From positions 309,039-373,038 of the forward strand of contig NZ_VOHQ01000004.1 of the NCBI RefSeq assembly GCF_009192765.1: a DNA stretch of 64,000 nucleotides. Direction: 5' to 3'. This DNA comes from Agriterribacter humi (GTDB lineage Bacteria > Bacteroidota > Bacteroidia > Chitinophagales > Chitinophagaceae). The position numbers and the translations under genes are program-made. Position 1 is the first letter of the stretch. Every line of letters begins with the position of its first letter. The notes under the pieces are model-generated. The model was given only the letters and a program-made list of their open reading frames with translations. It did not search any database and was not told the DNA's origin. This document shows positions 26,071 through 35,669 of the stretch, piece by piece.

Positions 26071-26742
26071 TTAAGGCTGTTTTTTTGCCGTATCTGTAAC
26101 AGGCCGTATGCTATCCCGTACAAAAGTGCTATCGGGTACAACGGTGCTATCTCCTGTAGCAACACCTGTAAACTCCGACTCCGGAACAGGAAGTATGCCC
26201 TGTGAAGGATTAATGATTTTTATATTCCTGAAATCCTGCGAAGCTTCTAATCCTTGGCCCGGAAGAACGGTGCCATCTTTTTTTGTGATCTTTACCGGTT
26301 TATCGGTATAAAATATTTCTTTATTCTGATCCCACCACAATTCCTGGCAACGCAGGGTGTCCTGGTTAAATTTTTGGATCACCACCACGCTATCTTTAAG
26401 GTACATTTTCTTTTGTCCTTCAATATAGCGTCCATATAGAGCATCCAGCACGCTTTCTACCTCCAGAGAGTCATTATAAAAATCAACATGTAAACTTTTT
26501 GGGAATTCTACCCTTGGCAAAGTATCCTGGTAACGGTACATTAAAGGAGCAGTAAGCTTGGCCCGCATCTTGCCTGCCTGGCTAAAATAAGTTTCAATCG
26601 TTCTTGCCTCGTCAACCCCAATCTTTTTTTGTGTAAGTTCCCTTATCTCCTGCTCACTGTTTTCGCAGCCAGGCAAAAAAAGAAGCGGTAAACAAAGGCA
26701 TATCCAAATATAAAAATTTTTACGCCCGGTTGCGATACGCAT
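26071..26742 (-). CDS. lptC: LPS export protein LptC (lipoprotein-like)
   Basis: From the ATG at 26742 the protein has 223 residues with an N-terminal hydrophobic segment ending LLFLPGC, so it may be lipid-modified rather than membrane-anchored. The middle matches LptC: YFSQAGKMRAKLTAPLMYRY, PKSLHVDFYNDSL, KEIFYTDKPVKITKKDGTVL and GLEASQDFRNIKIINP. LptC bridges the LptBFG exporter to LptA in the periplasm. Its ATG overlaps the preceding stop as TAATG, implying translational coupling to the OMP gene. The C-terminus is a Ser/Thr/Asp-rich tail. Confidence 0.88.
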   Translation of the reverse strand: MRIATGRKNFYIWICLCLPLLFLPGCENSEQEIRELTQKKIGVDEARTIETYFSQAGKMRAKLTAPLMYRYQDTLPRVEFPKSLHVDFYNDSLEVESVLDALYGRYIEGQKKMYLKDSVVVIQKFNQDTLRCQELWWDQNKEIFYTDKPVKITKKDGTVLPGQGLEASQDFRNIKIINPSQGILPVPESEFTGVATGDSTVVPDSTFVRDSIRPVTDTAKKQP

Positions 26743-28052
26743 TATTGGTATGTGCGTTTGATAAACCATATATCGCTCAAAGATAACCCGATGGAAATCC
26801 TGTAAAAGTTTTCGCGGAGTGAGTTGCTTTTATTACCGCGGGCGCCAATTTCAAAAGCGGTATTGATGCTGGTATACTGACCGGAATATAAACTATAGCC
26901 ATACTTACGTACTGGGAAGGAAGCGCCGAATGTTATGGCATATACAGGCAGGTTCTTGTCTACTGCTATATAATCTGGTCCCATATAAAAACCTGCGCGG
27001 TATTGGACCTGCGCCCAGTAGCTGGTGCTTTTATAATTCGGTATCACCGATCCGCCCAGCCTGAACAGCCAGCTATTTTTTACCTGGTCTTTTTGATCGT
27101 AATACCGGTAATCCGACCACTGCGACAAACTATATTCAGCACTTACCGACCAGGTAAGATCTTTTTCAATGGTAATGCCTGCTCCATAAGTAGCGGGCAC
27201 TATAATTTTGCCTCTGTTGTCATCTGAAATATATACACTGTCTTTTTGTATTTCACCGGAGGAAGCTGTATACTCGAAGCTTTCGCGGATGATTTTCCTT
27301 GAGGCGTTCAATGAATTTTTAAACTGTGCATAGGCGCCCAACTTGAGTGTCAGGTTCTTACCAATGCGGGTTGAATACTGCGCTCCAGCATGTACAAAAA
27401 AGCCACCAAAAAAAGTACTGTCGGCCCATTTCCCTTTTTCATACAAAACGCTGTCATTTATTAAAATACGTTCTGTAACGTAGTTTTTACTGCCAAATGT
27501 ATACCCCGCGTTTACGCCAACGGTAAAATGTTTACTGCCAATACCGGTTCCCAAGTAAGCCTGGTAAGAACCACCCTGTCCGCTAAATGAGGTAAGCACA
27601 CTGTCTATACCGGGCAAACGGGTAGTTTGCTGTAACTCGTAATTGATACGGGTTAGTGGCCTCATCCCGATATTCATTCCCCAGTTTCTCTTTTTTGACA
27701 ATGGAAACCCCACCTGGATATATGAGGGTATAAGATAACCCGAGTTGAGCGTACGAACCGGGTTGGTGGCTTTAAGGGTGCGCCCTGTATAATCGAGACC
27801 CACATCAAATGTGGTATATTTTAAGCGGGCATATGATGCCGGATTAACAAAGTTTACGGTTACCGGATCATAATACGAAGCCGCAACGCCCCCCATTGCA
27901 CGGTTTACAATATTCTGGCCTGGCACAATATCTCCCAGCCCAAACCGTGAATAGGGCGAATTTTCCTGCGCGGAAGCAGCACCATATTTTAGAAGGAAAA
28001 TTGAACTGAACAAAAAAAGTTTTCTGCAGTTAGTTATACTCACTGATCGCAT
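26742..28052 (-). CDS. Outer-membrane beta-barrel protein between coaX and lptC
   Basis: The 436-residue protein has a signal peptide (cleavage near SAQENSPYS). It is rich in alternating hydrophobic/aromatic strands and starts its mature part with NSPYSRFGLGDIVPGQN, typical of a Bacteroidota FadL-like barrel family without assigned function. The C-terminus ends in FYRISIGLSLSDIWFIKRTY, consistent with a last beta strand. It overlaps coaX by 23 bp and lptC by one base, so it is expressed with them. A role in lipid or LPS transport is inference from position only. Confidence 0.8.
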   Translation of the reverse strand: MRSVSITNCRKLFLFSSIFLLKYGAASAQENSPYSRFGLGDIVPGQNIVNRAMGGVAASYYDPVTVNFVNPASYARLKYTTFDVGLDYTGRTLKATNPVRTLNSGYLIPSYIQVGFPLSKKRNWGMNIGMRPLTRINYELQQTTRLPGIDSVLTSFSGQGGSYQAYLGTGIGSKHFTVGVNAGYTFGSKNYVTERILINDSVLYEKGKWADSTFFGGFFVHAGAQYSTRIGKNLTLKLGAYAQFKNSLNASRKIIRESFEYTASSGEIQKDSVYISDDNRGKIIVPATYGAGITIEKDLTWSVSAEYSLSQWSDYRYYDQKDQVKNSWLFRLGGSVIPNYKSTSYWAQVQYRAGFYMGPDYIAVDKNLPVYAITFGASFPVRKYGYSLYSGQYTSINTAFEIGARGNKSNSLRENFYRISIGLSLSDIWFIKRTYQ

Positions 28053-28758
28053 ACAAGCCTTTATAAATTAAATGAGGGTCTGCAAATATCTTATTTTTCA
28101 GCACTTGAGCAAAATAGGGTGAATCGCCCCCGGTTAAAAGCACGTTAAAGTTGTTATACCGCTCTGAATATGCGTCAATTATACCATCAATTTCTTTTGC
28201 CATACCCAGTATTACTCCGCTGGTTATATTGGTTTTTGTATCATATCCCACCAAAGGAAAATTCCAATCTGCCTTTACTAAGGGTAATTTGGCTGTATAA
28301 TCCCTAAGCGATTTAAGCCTCATTTCCATACCCGGAGAGATGCCTCCTCCCAAAAACTGGTTGTATTTGCTGATAAAATTATAGGTGATACAGGTGCCTA
28401 AACCTATCACAAGATTATGTTTTCCGGGGAAAAAAGAAACGGCTCCTGCAGATAAAGCCAGCCGGTCGGCACCAATGGTTTCAGGTTTTGTAACCGGTGC
28501 TGTAAAGGGTAGCCGTGTAAAACTTGAAAGCAGGTGGAACCGGGAATGTTCAGATAGAATATTTTCTATTTCAATATTGTGATTGATTACTGAAGATAAA
28601 ATAGTTTTCTGGGGCTGAATTTGCTGGAGCAAGCGGGCAATAGTACCAGGTTCCGCATCATTCAACACTTCTACAAATTGCAGTTCGCGTTCCTTGAATA
28701 CAGCGTATTTAAGCCTTGTATTGCCAAAATCAAAACAAACTGTTATCATTCGCATCAT
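28030..28758 (-). CDS. coaX: Type III pantothenate kinase
   Basis: The 242-residue product shows the ASKHA-fold motifs of CoaX: DFGNTRLKYAVF (about 10-21), the GADRLALSAGA substrate loop, IGLGTCITYNFI (phosphate 2) and GGGISPGMEMR. It phosphorylates pantothenate to start CoA synthesis. ATGs at 28758, 28755 and 28749 are all possible. The 3' end overlaps the downstream OMP gene by 23 bp, so the three-gene unit coaX-OMP-lptC is translationally tight. Confidence 0.93.
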   Translation of the reverse strand: MMRMITVCFDFGNTRLKYAVFKERELQFVEVLNDAEPGTIARLLQQIQPQKTILSSVINHNIEIENILSEHSRFHLLSSFTRLPFTAPVTKPETIGADRLALSAGAVSFFPGKHNLVIGLGTCITYNFISKYNQFLGGGISPGMEMRLKSLRDYTAKLPLVKADWNFPLVGYDTKTNITSGVILGMAKEIDGIIDAYSERYNNFNVLLTGGDSPYFAQVLKNKIFADPHLIYKGLYAISEYN

Positions 28759-28883
28759 AAATATTAGGTTAGGGAAGCAACGATAGCACCAAAAGTCTGA
28801 TAAAATATTTTAAAATAATAAATTGATTTAAACCCCAGCTTTGAAGCTTTTAACTGGTGCGCCTCCTTATGCGGCATAACCAT

Positions 28884-28891
28884 TAATTTTG
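28884..28891 (+). promoter_or_regulatory. -7 element of the GH63-like gene
   Basis: TAATTTTG matches TAnnTTTG, 115 bp before the ATG at 29007. No -33 box is convincing. Confidence 0.4.
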
Positions 28892-29006
28892 CGTTTTGAA
28901 TTATTTTTAAAAATTGTTTGCCGGTAACTGGTTTTTAACCGTGTAATACTGCACTGCATCCATTAAAATGGTGATCAGTCAGGCTAATATCTTATAAAAA
29001 AAGGCT

Positions 29007-31685
29007 ATGACAGCAGAACATCAACGTCTTTCCGTTAATGCTAAAAAACCTATTCCGCTCGAACAATGGGGCCCTTATTTGAGCGAACGCCAATGGGGAA
29101 CCGTGCGCGAAGATTACAGTACTACCGGCGATGCCTGGAATTATTTTCCTTTTAGCCATTCGCACACCCGTGCTTACCGCTGGGGAGAAGATGGACTGGC
29201 CGGCATTTGCGATTTTTTCGGTAACCTTTGTTTTGGCATTGCTTTATGGAATGGCAAGGATAAAATTTTGAAGGAAAGACTCTTTGGGTTAGGTAATAGT
29301 GAAGGGAACCACGGCGAAGATGTAAAAGAGCTGTACTATTACTTAGATAATATTCCTACTCACTACTATATGGAATATTTATACAAATATCCCCAGCAGG
29401 CTTTTCCTTATGACGATTTATTGGAACAAAACGCCAAAAGATCAAAGCAGGAAACCGAATATGAAATTTTAGACACTGGTGTATTTGACAACAATGAATA
29501 TTTTGATATACTGGTTACTTATGCAAAGCAAAACGCGCAGGATATTTTTATTAAAATTGAAGTTACGAACCGTGCTGATAAGCCTTGCGCTATAGCCGTA
29601 TTGCCAACGCTTTGGTTTTATAATCGCTGGGCCTATGCCGGTGCGGATGTAAAACCTGCGATAAAATATTTAAATAAAAATGCAGTGCAGGCCTCCCATT
29701 ATAAACTGGGAAACTATTACTTCTATTTTCAAAATCCGCAGGATTGCCTGTTTACTGAAAACGAAACCAATACGGAGAAAGTCAATGAAACACCTAATGC
29801 AACGGTTTTTGTAAAAGATGCTTTTCATGATGCCATTATTGATGGGAAAAATATTCAGGCATTGCGTGATAAAAAATCAGGAACTAAATTTTCTCCTGTA
29901 TATAAATTAAAAATTCCCGCAGGTGCAACAAAAACCATTTATTGCAGATTCACCAACCAACTGCTGGATAATGCTTTTGCAAGGGGTTTTGAAAAAGTAT
30001 TTGCAACGCGTAAGAATGAAGCCAATGATTTTTACGGAGTAATATTACCTGCGGAGATGGATGAAGACATGGCCAAAATACAGCGGCAGGCACTTGCGGG
30101 TTTGTTGTGGAGCAAGCAGTATTATCATTTCGATGTGGAACGATGGCTTACCACAAGTGACGGAATAACTCCTGTAAGTGCCGGCAAGCAAAACGGGCGC
30201 AATCACGATTGGAAGCATCTTAAAAACCAGGATGTAATATCTATGCCCGATAAATGGGAATATCCGTGGTACGCGGCATGGGACCTGGCTTTTCATTGTA
30301 TTTCGATGGCAGTAGCTGATCCCTGTTTCGCTAAAAACCAGTTATTGCTGATCATGCGGGAATGGTATATGAAGCCAGACGGACAGTTGCCCGCCTATGA
30401 GTGGAATTTTAGTGATGTTAATCCTCCTGTGCAGGGATGGGCAGCCATGCAGGTATATTATATTGAAAAGAAAAATGATGGTAAAGGAGATATTGATTTT
30501 TTGAAGAAAGTTTTTCAAAAACTGCTGATCAACTTTACCTGGTGGATGAATCGCAAAGATATGAGCGGTAATAATCTTTTTGAAGGCGGCTTTTTGGGAC
30601 TGGACAATATTGGCGTATTTAACCGCAGTTCGCAATTGGGCAGCAACATGCAGTTGGAGCAGGCCGATGGCACAAGCTGGATGGGCATGTATGCGCTGAA
30701 TATGCTGGATATGGCCCTGGAGATTGCCGTGCATGATATTGCTTTTGAAGATACAGCGACCAAGTTTTTTGAACAGTTTGTGCTGATTGCGGAAGCCATT
30801 AATGAACATGGATTGTGGAATGAAGAAGACAAGTTTTTTTATGATATATTGTCCATAGCCGGATCCGAGCCTTTGCAGTTGCGCATACAATCAATTGTTG
30901 GGCTCACCACCTTATTTGCCGTATCCACCATAGAAAAAAAAGTATTTGATAAATTAAAAGACTTTAAAAAACGAATCGGCTGGTTTGAAAACTACCGGAA
31001 AAAAAACGGGAAATTTTGGCCCAATGAGGAGAAAAGCGATGGAGAAGCCATGCTGTTGTCATTAGTACCAAGGGAGCGCCTTGTGTATTTGCTGCAACAT
31101 TTGCTCAATGAAGATGAATTTCTTTCCGAAGGAGGCATCCGGGCGCTGTCAAAGCATCACGAAAAAGATCCATACAGTATTACGATCAATGGCATTAATT
31201 ATACTGCACAATACGATCCCGGAGATTCTACTTCCGATTTTTATGGTGGTAACTCAAACTGGCGCGGACCAGTGTGGATGCCTATTAATTATTTGATCAT
31301 ACAATCCATTCGCAAGTACGGCGCTTTTTACGGCAGCGATTTAAAAGTGGAATGTCCAGTAGGTTCTGGTATACAATTATCGCTGGGTGAAGTGGCGGAT
31401 GAGCTCACAAAAAGGGTAATAAGTATTTTTAAAAAGGATGATGCCGGAAAAAGGAAATTATTCGGACAGCACAACTGGTTTTATCAAAAGCCGGGCAATG
31501 AACACCTGGTGCTCTTTTACGAATATTTTCATGGCGATGAGGGCAACGGGCTGGGCGCTTCCCACCAAACCGGATGGACTTCGCTGGTAGCCGAACTAAT
31601 CAATGAACTGCATCACAGCAGTGGAAAACATAAAACCGACCTGGCATCTGAAGCCGCTATTGCAGAAGAACAATCAAAGCCTTAG
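29007..31685 (+). CDS. GH63/MGH1-like glucosidase
   Basis: This 892-residue protein has no signal peptide, so it is probably cytosolic. The N-terminal part (RQWGTVREDYSTTGDAWNYF, SHTRAYRWGEDGLAGICDFF) and the (alpha/alpha)6 barrel (PDKWEYPWYAAWDLAFHCIS, LPAYEWNFSDVNPPVQGWA, ADGTSWMGMYALNMLDMALE, NWRGPVWMPINYLI) match the MGH1-like glucosidases assigned to GH63. The Asp of YAAWD is in the general-acid position. Likely hydrolyses alpha-glucosides such as glucosylglycerate or mannosylglycerate-type compatible solutes or oligosaccharides; the substrate is not predictable. A low-complexity tail (SEAAIAEEQSKP) ends it. Confidence 0.85.
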   Translation: MTAEHQRLSVNAKKPIPLEQWGPYLSERQWGTVREDYSTTGDAWNYFPFSHSHTRAYRWGEDGLAGICDFFGNLCFGIALWNGKDKILKERLFGLGNSEGNHGEDVKELYYYLDNIPTHYYMEYLYKYPQQAFPYDDLLEQNAKRSKQETEYEILDTGVFDNNEYFDILVTYAKQNAQDIFIKIEVTNRADKPCAIAVLPTLWFYNRWAYAGADVKPAIKYLNKNAVQASHYKLGNYYFYFQNPQDCLFTENETNTEKVNETPNATVFVKDAFHDAIIDGKNIQALRDKKSGTKFSPVYKLKIPAGATKTIYCRFTNQLLDNAFARGFEKVFATRKNEANDFYGVILPAEMDEDMAKIQRQALAGLLWSKQYYHFDVERWLTTSDGITPVSAGKQNGRNHDWKHLKNQDVISMPDKWEYPWYAAWDLAFHCISMAVADPCFAKNQLLLIMREWYMKPDGQLPAYEWNFSDVNPPVQGWAAMQVYYIEKKNDGKGDIDFLKKVFQKLLINFTWWMNRKDMSGNNLFEGGFLGLDNIGVFNRSSQLGSNMQLEQADGTSWMGMYALNMLDMALEIAVHDIAFEDTATKFFEQFVLIAEAINEHGLWNEEDKFFYDILSIAGSEPLQLRIQSIVGLTTLFAVSTIEKKVFDKLKDFKKRIGWFENYRKKNGKFWPNEEKSDGEAMLLSLVPRERLVYLLQHLLNEDEFLSEGGIRALSKHHEKDPYSITINGINYTAQYDPGDSTSDFYGGNSNWRGPVWMPINYLIIQSIRKYGAFYGSDLKVECPVGSGIQLSLGEVADELTKRVISIFKKDDAGKRKLFGQHNWFYQKPGNEHLVLFYEYFHGDEGNGLGASHQTGWTSLVAELINELHHSSGKHKTDLASEAAIAEEQSKP

Positions 31686-31746
31686 GCCGGCTGATGAAAT
31701 GCAACGAAGGATCGTTTATTTTTCATTTTATTCATAACGATATATC

Positions 31747-32667
31747 ATGCAAACTATTTTAGGTGCAGGAGGTTCCATAGGTGTTGAACTCGCAAAATTC
31801 CTTCCCGCTTATACAGATGCCATCCGGTTGGTGAGCCGTACACCACAAAAAATTAATTCCGGCGACGAGTTATTCCCGGCCGACATTACCAATGCAGCCC
31901 AGGTAGATAAAGCTGTAAAAGGCTCCGAAGTAGTTTATCTTACTGTAGGATTTCCGTACCGCTTAAAAATATGGGAAGAACGATGGCCTGCTACCATGCG
32001 CAATGTAATTGATTCCTGCAAAAAGCACAATACCCGGCTGGTTTTCTTTGATAATGTATATATGTACGACAGGGATCATTTGCAGCACATGACGGAAGAA
32101 ACACCTGTTCGCCCCACCAGTAAAAAGGGAGCAATCCGGCAACAGGTAGCAGACATGCTGATGAATGAGGTAAAGCAGGGAAATCTTACTGCACTTATTG
32201 CCCGGTCGGCAGATTTCACCAATGGTAAATCCAGCGTATTGCATCAATTGGTTACAGACAACCTGCTAAAGGGCAAAAAAGCAAACTGGCTGGTAAATGC
32301 AGATAAAATACACAATTTTACTTTTGTATCTGATGCGGCAAAAGGTACAGCTATATTGGGTAATACGCCCGATGCCTTTAACCAGGTGTGGCATTTGCCT
32401 ACAGACGCCACTAAACTAACCGGCCGGCAATGGATTGAACTGCTGGCAGCAGAAATGAATGCGAAACCCCGCTATAGTATTTTATCTAAAACCATGCTGG
32501 GATTGCTGGGTGTTTTTATGCCGGTATTAAAGGAAATTAAGGAGATGGTGTACCAGTATGACCGTGATTATTTTTTTGACAGCAGCAAGTTTAATCAACG
32601 CTTTTCTTACACACCGGTTATACCTAAAGAAGCGGTACGGTTACTGTTGCAGGAGTTGCAACGCTAA
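31747..32667 (+). CDS. NAD(P)-binding epimerase/dehydratase-like oxidoreductase
   Basis: The 306-residue product is an atypical extended SDR: the N-terminal loop is [12 protein letters not shown] (residues 6-17), followed by [26 protein letters not shown] and [13 protein letters not shown]. The Tyr-x-x-x-Lys catalytic pair is not obvious, so it may be a reductase or a binding protein like other atypical SDRs. Cytosolic. It lies 62 bp upstream of the lysS start; a strong lysS promoter overlaps its 3' end. Confidence 0.78.
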   Translation: MQTILGAGGSIGVELAKFLPAYTDAIRLVSRTPQKINSGDELFPADITNAAQVDKAVKGSEVVYLTVGFPYRLKIWEERWPATMRNVIDSCKKHNTRLVFFDNVYMYDRDHLQHMTEETPVRPTSKKGAIRQQVADMLMNEVKQGNLTALIARSADFTNGKSSVLHQLVTDNLLKGKKANWLVNADKIHNFTFVSDAAKGTAILGNTPDAFNQVWHLPTDATKLTGRQWIELLAAEMNAKPRYSILSKTMLGLLGVFMPVLKEIKEMVYQYDRDYFFDSSKFNQRFSYTPVIPKEAVRLLLQELQR

Positions 32668-32671
32668 AATC

Positions 32672-32702
32672 TTTGCGGGCTTCCGCTTAACCAGTACCTT
32701 TG
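32672..32702 (+). promoter_or_regulatory. lysS promoter (TTTG-N19-TAnnTTTG)
   Basis: TTTG (32672-32675), a 19-bp spacer and TACCTTTG (32695-32702) match the Bacteroidota housekeeping promoter exactly, 27 bp before the lysS ATG. It settles the start at 32729. Confidence 0.8.
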
Positions 32703-32728
32703 CTGCACTTTTGAAAAAAGGAAATGCA

Positions 32729-34273
32729 ATGAGTATAGCACATTTATCTGAACAGGAGATCATCAGGAGAGAAAAGAGACAGGAGCTGGAAAAGCTGGGT
32801 ATTGATCCTTATCCCGCCGAAGCTTTTCCTGTTACCCACACGGCAACAGATATAAAAAATAATTTTTCCGAAGAAAATAAGGACAGGTTTACCGATATTA
32901 GTTTCGCCGGCCGCATTATGAGCATACGCGATATGGGAAAAGCCTCTTTTGCCGTACTACAGGATCATTCGGGCAGGATACAGATTTATGTAAAGCGTGA
33001 TGATATATGCACCGGCGAAGACAAAACACTGTATAATACGATATGGAAAAAGTTATTAGACATAGGTGATATCATTGGTGTAAAAGGATATGGCTTTATT
33101 ACCAAAACCGGAGAAACCTCTATTCATGTTACCGCTTTCATTATACTTTCCAAATCACTCAAACCTTTGCCGGTAGTAAAGGAAGCGGAAGGACAAAGTT
33201 TTGACGCGGTTACCGATCCGGAATTCAGGTACCGTCAGCGCTATGCCCACCTGGTCATTAATCCGCAATTGAAAGATACTTTCATTAAGCGCACCACCAT
33301 GATCAATACCATCCGTGATTTTTTGAATGAGCATGGAGCGCTTGAAGTAGATACACCTGTATTGCAAAGCATTCCCGGAGGCGCCGCCGCACGTCCTTTT
33401 ATTACACACCACAATGCATTAGATATTCCACTGTACCTGCGTATTGCCAATGAGCTGTATTTAAAAAGATTGATCGTGGGTGGCTTCGACTGGGTATATG
33501 AGTTCAGCCGAAACTTCCGTAATGAAGGAATGGACCGGACCCATAATCCGGAGTTTACTATCCTTGAATTTTATGTGGCATATAAGGACTATTTCTGGAT
33601 GATGAATACCACCGAAAACTTACTGGAACAGGTAGCGATTACCTTGCATAATACTACCGATGTACCAGTGGGTGATAAAATGCTGAATTTTAAAGCGCCT
33701 TTTAAAAGGGTTTCCATTTATGAAGCCGTAAAAGAACATACCGGCATTGACATTAGTGAAATGGATGAAGCAGCATTAAGAGATACCTGTAAAAAGCTTC
33801 ATATAGAAACTACGCCGGGCATGGGGCGCGGAAAGCTCATTGACAACATCTTTGGTGAAAAATGCGAGAAGCATTATATACAGCCCACATTTATTATTGA
33901 TTACCCGGTGGAGATGAGTCCGCTCACTAAAAAGCATCGCAGTAAAGCGGGACTGGTAGAGCGTTTTGAGCTCATGATCAACGGAAAGGAAATAGCCAAT
34001 GCCTATAGCGAGCTTAACGATCCTGTTGATCAGCGCGAACGTTTTGAAGAACAGGTAAAACTGATGGAACGTGGCGATGAGGAAGCCATGTTTATTGATC
34101 ACGATTTTTTGAGAGCACTGGAATACGGCATGCCTCCCACTGCGGGCATAGGTATAGGCATAGATCGTTTGTGCATGTTGTTAACCAATCAACCTTCTAT
34201 ACAGGATGTGCTTTTCTTTCCGCAGATGCGGCCCGAGAAAAGGGAGGGAGAGGATCTGAGATTTGAGATTTAA
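32729..34273 (+). CDS. lysS: Lysine--tRNA ligase (class II)
   Basis: From the ATG at 32729 the product has 514 residues. The N-terminal OB-fold shows [20 protein letters not shown]. The class II core has motif 2 ([20 protein letters not shown]) and motif 3 ([16 protein letters not shown]). It charges tRNA-Lys in the cytosol. Upstream in-frame codons from 32558 overlap the preceding gene and the promoter and were excluded. The last codons and the TAA (34271-34273) lie inside a TTTGAGATTT-type repeat, so the C-terminal DLRFEI is repeat-encoded. Confidence 0.96.
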   Translation: MSIAHLSEQEIIRREKRQELEKLGIDPYPAEAFPVTHTATDIKNNFSEENKDRFTDISFAGRIMSIRDMGKASFAVLQDHSGRIQIYVKRDDICTGEDKTLYNTIWKKLLDIGDIIGVKGYGFITKTGETSIHVTAFIILSKSLKPLPVVKEAEGQSFDAVTDPEFRYRQRYAHLVINPQLKDTFIKRTTMINTIRDFLNEHGALEVDTPVLQSIPGGAAARPFITHHNALDIPLYLRIANELYLKRLIVGGFDWVYEFSRNFRNEGMDRTHNPEFTILEFYVAYKDYFWMMNTTENLLEQVAITLHNTTDVPVGDKMLNFKAPFKRVSIYEAVKEHTGIDISEMDEAALRDTCKKLHIETTPGMGRGKLIDNIFGEKCEKHYIQPTFIIDYPVEMSPLTKKHRSKAGLVERFELMINGKEIANAYSELNDPVDQRERFEEQVKLMERGDEEAMFIDHDFLRALEYGMPPTAGIGIGIDRLCMLLTNQPSIQDVLFFPQMRPEKREGEDLRFEI

Positions 34274-34330
34274 GATTTGAGATTGGTTCAGGTTGCAGGG
34301 TACAGGTTGCAAGGTGCAGGGAGTATCCGT
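34255..34330. repeat. TTTGAGATTT / GGTTGCAGGGTACAGG tandem repeats over the lysS stop
   Basis: GATTTGAGATTTAAGATTTG-type units start within the lysS reading frame and continue after the TAA. They are followed by CAGGTTGCAGGGTACAGGTT units. The first motif is the reverse complement of the repeat inside leuS (60941-60980) and equals units at 58112-58185. Confidence 0.75.
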
Positions 34331-34367
34331 TTCAATCCGGGCTTATCGTTTCGGATTTCGGATTTAA

Positions 34368-34404
34368 TGCTTCGGATTTTCCTGCCATGCTGAGGGACGA
34401 AGCA
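34368..34404. repeat. TGCTTCG...CGAAGCA palindromic element
   Basis: TGCTTCG (34368-34374) and CGAAGCA (34398-34404) are inverted arms around CCATGCTGAGGGA. The pattern resembles the GATGCTTCG...CATGCTGAG intergenic element I recall from other Bacteroidota genomes. The rest of 34331-34481 shows no gene. Confidence 0.5.
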
Positions 34405-34481
34405 TCTGTATTTTCATTTGGTTCTTGTTATCTGGGTTTTGGTGCTTTGTATTCTACGCGCTAAATGCCTGTATTTTCTCG

Positions 34482-35456
34482 CTATAACCATCCCGACCTT
34501 CTGAAAAAATAATAGAGCAAGCTGCAGACTGCAATAGTTATAATAATTACAGCGTAGTATCCATAATGCCAGTCGAGCTCAGGCATAAATTTAAAATTCA
34601 TGCCATAAAATCCGGCGATCATTGTTGGCATAGCAATGATTGCAGCCCATCCCGCAAATTTTTTTGATGTATCATTTTGAGATATGGATATTAAAGAAAA
34701 ATTTGCTTCCAGCGCAGTATTTAATAACTCCCTTGTATTATCTATCATTTCATTAATACGTACAGCGTGGTCATAGATGTCGCGGAAATAAGGTTGTGTT
34801 TCATTTGATATGCTTTTGATATCAAACTGCATCAGGCGGTTGCAAATATCTATCAACGGAGACACCGCTCTTTTTACTTCCAGCAATTCCCGCTTTAACT
34901 CGTATATCTGTTCTGTGGTTTCCCGGCTGGGCTTTCCTTTAAATATTTTGTCCTCAATTACTTCCAACTCCTGTTCCAACTCATCTACAACAGGAAAATA
35001 CCTGTCAACAATAAAATCCATAATCGCGTACAATACAAACCCCTGTCCTTTACCCAATAAATCAGGCATTTTTTCACAACGCGACCTCACTTCGGTATAA
35101 GGAATTGAGGAGCCATGCCGGATGCTGACAATGAAATTCATTCCAACAAAAAAATGCGTTTCGCCAAATTCAATATGACGCTCCTGGTTCATTTGTCCTG
35201 TTCGGAGCACCACAAAAATAGAATCGCCGTATAATTCTATTTTAGGGCGCTGGTGTGCCCGGTGTGCATCTTCAATAGCCAGGTCGTGTAAATTAAATTC
35301 ATCCTGCACTTTGCTGAGTATTTCTTCTGATGGTTCATATAATCCTATCCATACGAACTTATCCTTTTCTTTAAGGATATCATGTACATTATTTAATTCA
35401 ATATCGGCAAGTCTTCGACCACCTGCATAAGCAGCGCAATTAATAATCTCTTTCAT
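34482..35456 (-). CDS. corA: Magnesium/cobalt transporter CorA
   Basis: The 324-residue product has a long soluble N-terminal domain (about 1-260), then two C-terminal membrane helices. The selectivity motif GMN (285-287, FYGMNFKFMPEL) sits at the end of the first helix, as in all CorA channels. It forms pentamers in the inner membrane and imports Mg2+ (also Co2+, Ni2+). The ATG at 35456 gives a usual CorA length. It is monocistronic, with about 200 bp of gene-free DNA on each side. Confidence 0.94.
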   Translation of the reverse strand: MKEIINCAAYAGGRRLADIELNNVHDILKEKDKFVWIGLYEPSEEILSKVQDEFNLHDLAIEDAHRAHQRPKIELYGDSIFVVLRTGQMNQERHIEFGETHFFVGMNFIVSIRHGSSIPYTEVRSRCEKMPDLLGKGQGFVLYAIMDFIVDRYFPVVDELEQELEVIEDKIFKGKPSRETTEQIYELKRELLEVKRAVSPLIDICNRLMQFDIKSISNETQPYFRDIYDHAVRINEMIDNTRELLNTALEANFSLISISQNDTSKKFAGWAAIIAMPTMIAGFYGMNFKFMPELDWHYGYYAVIIITIAVCSLLYYFFRRSGWL

Positions 35457-35669
35457 ATATTTTCAGTTGAAAGGACCAATATTATTAATTATAGAAAGTT
35501 CGGGAAAAATAAACAGATTGAATAAATTATAACAGGATTCGCTGGTAAATGTGGAGAGGAGCAGCAGACTGAAATTGTTGGAGTGTTGAAATCCTGCATA
35601 GCAAAAGAAAACAATTGTGCCGGATTTCCCGTGTAAGGAAACCGTTTTCAGAATGCAACTATATTGTTA

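Noticed and set aside
30342..30890. 182-codon frame antisense to the GH63-like gene
   Set aside because: Shadow of a conserved barrel domain; no independent support.
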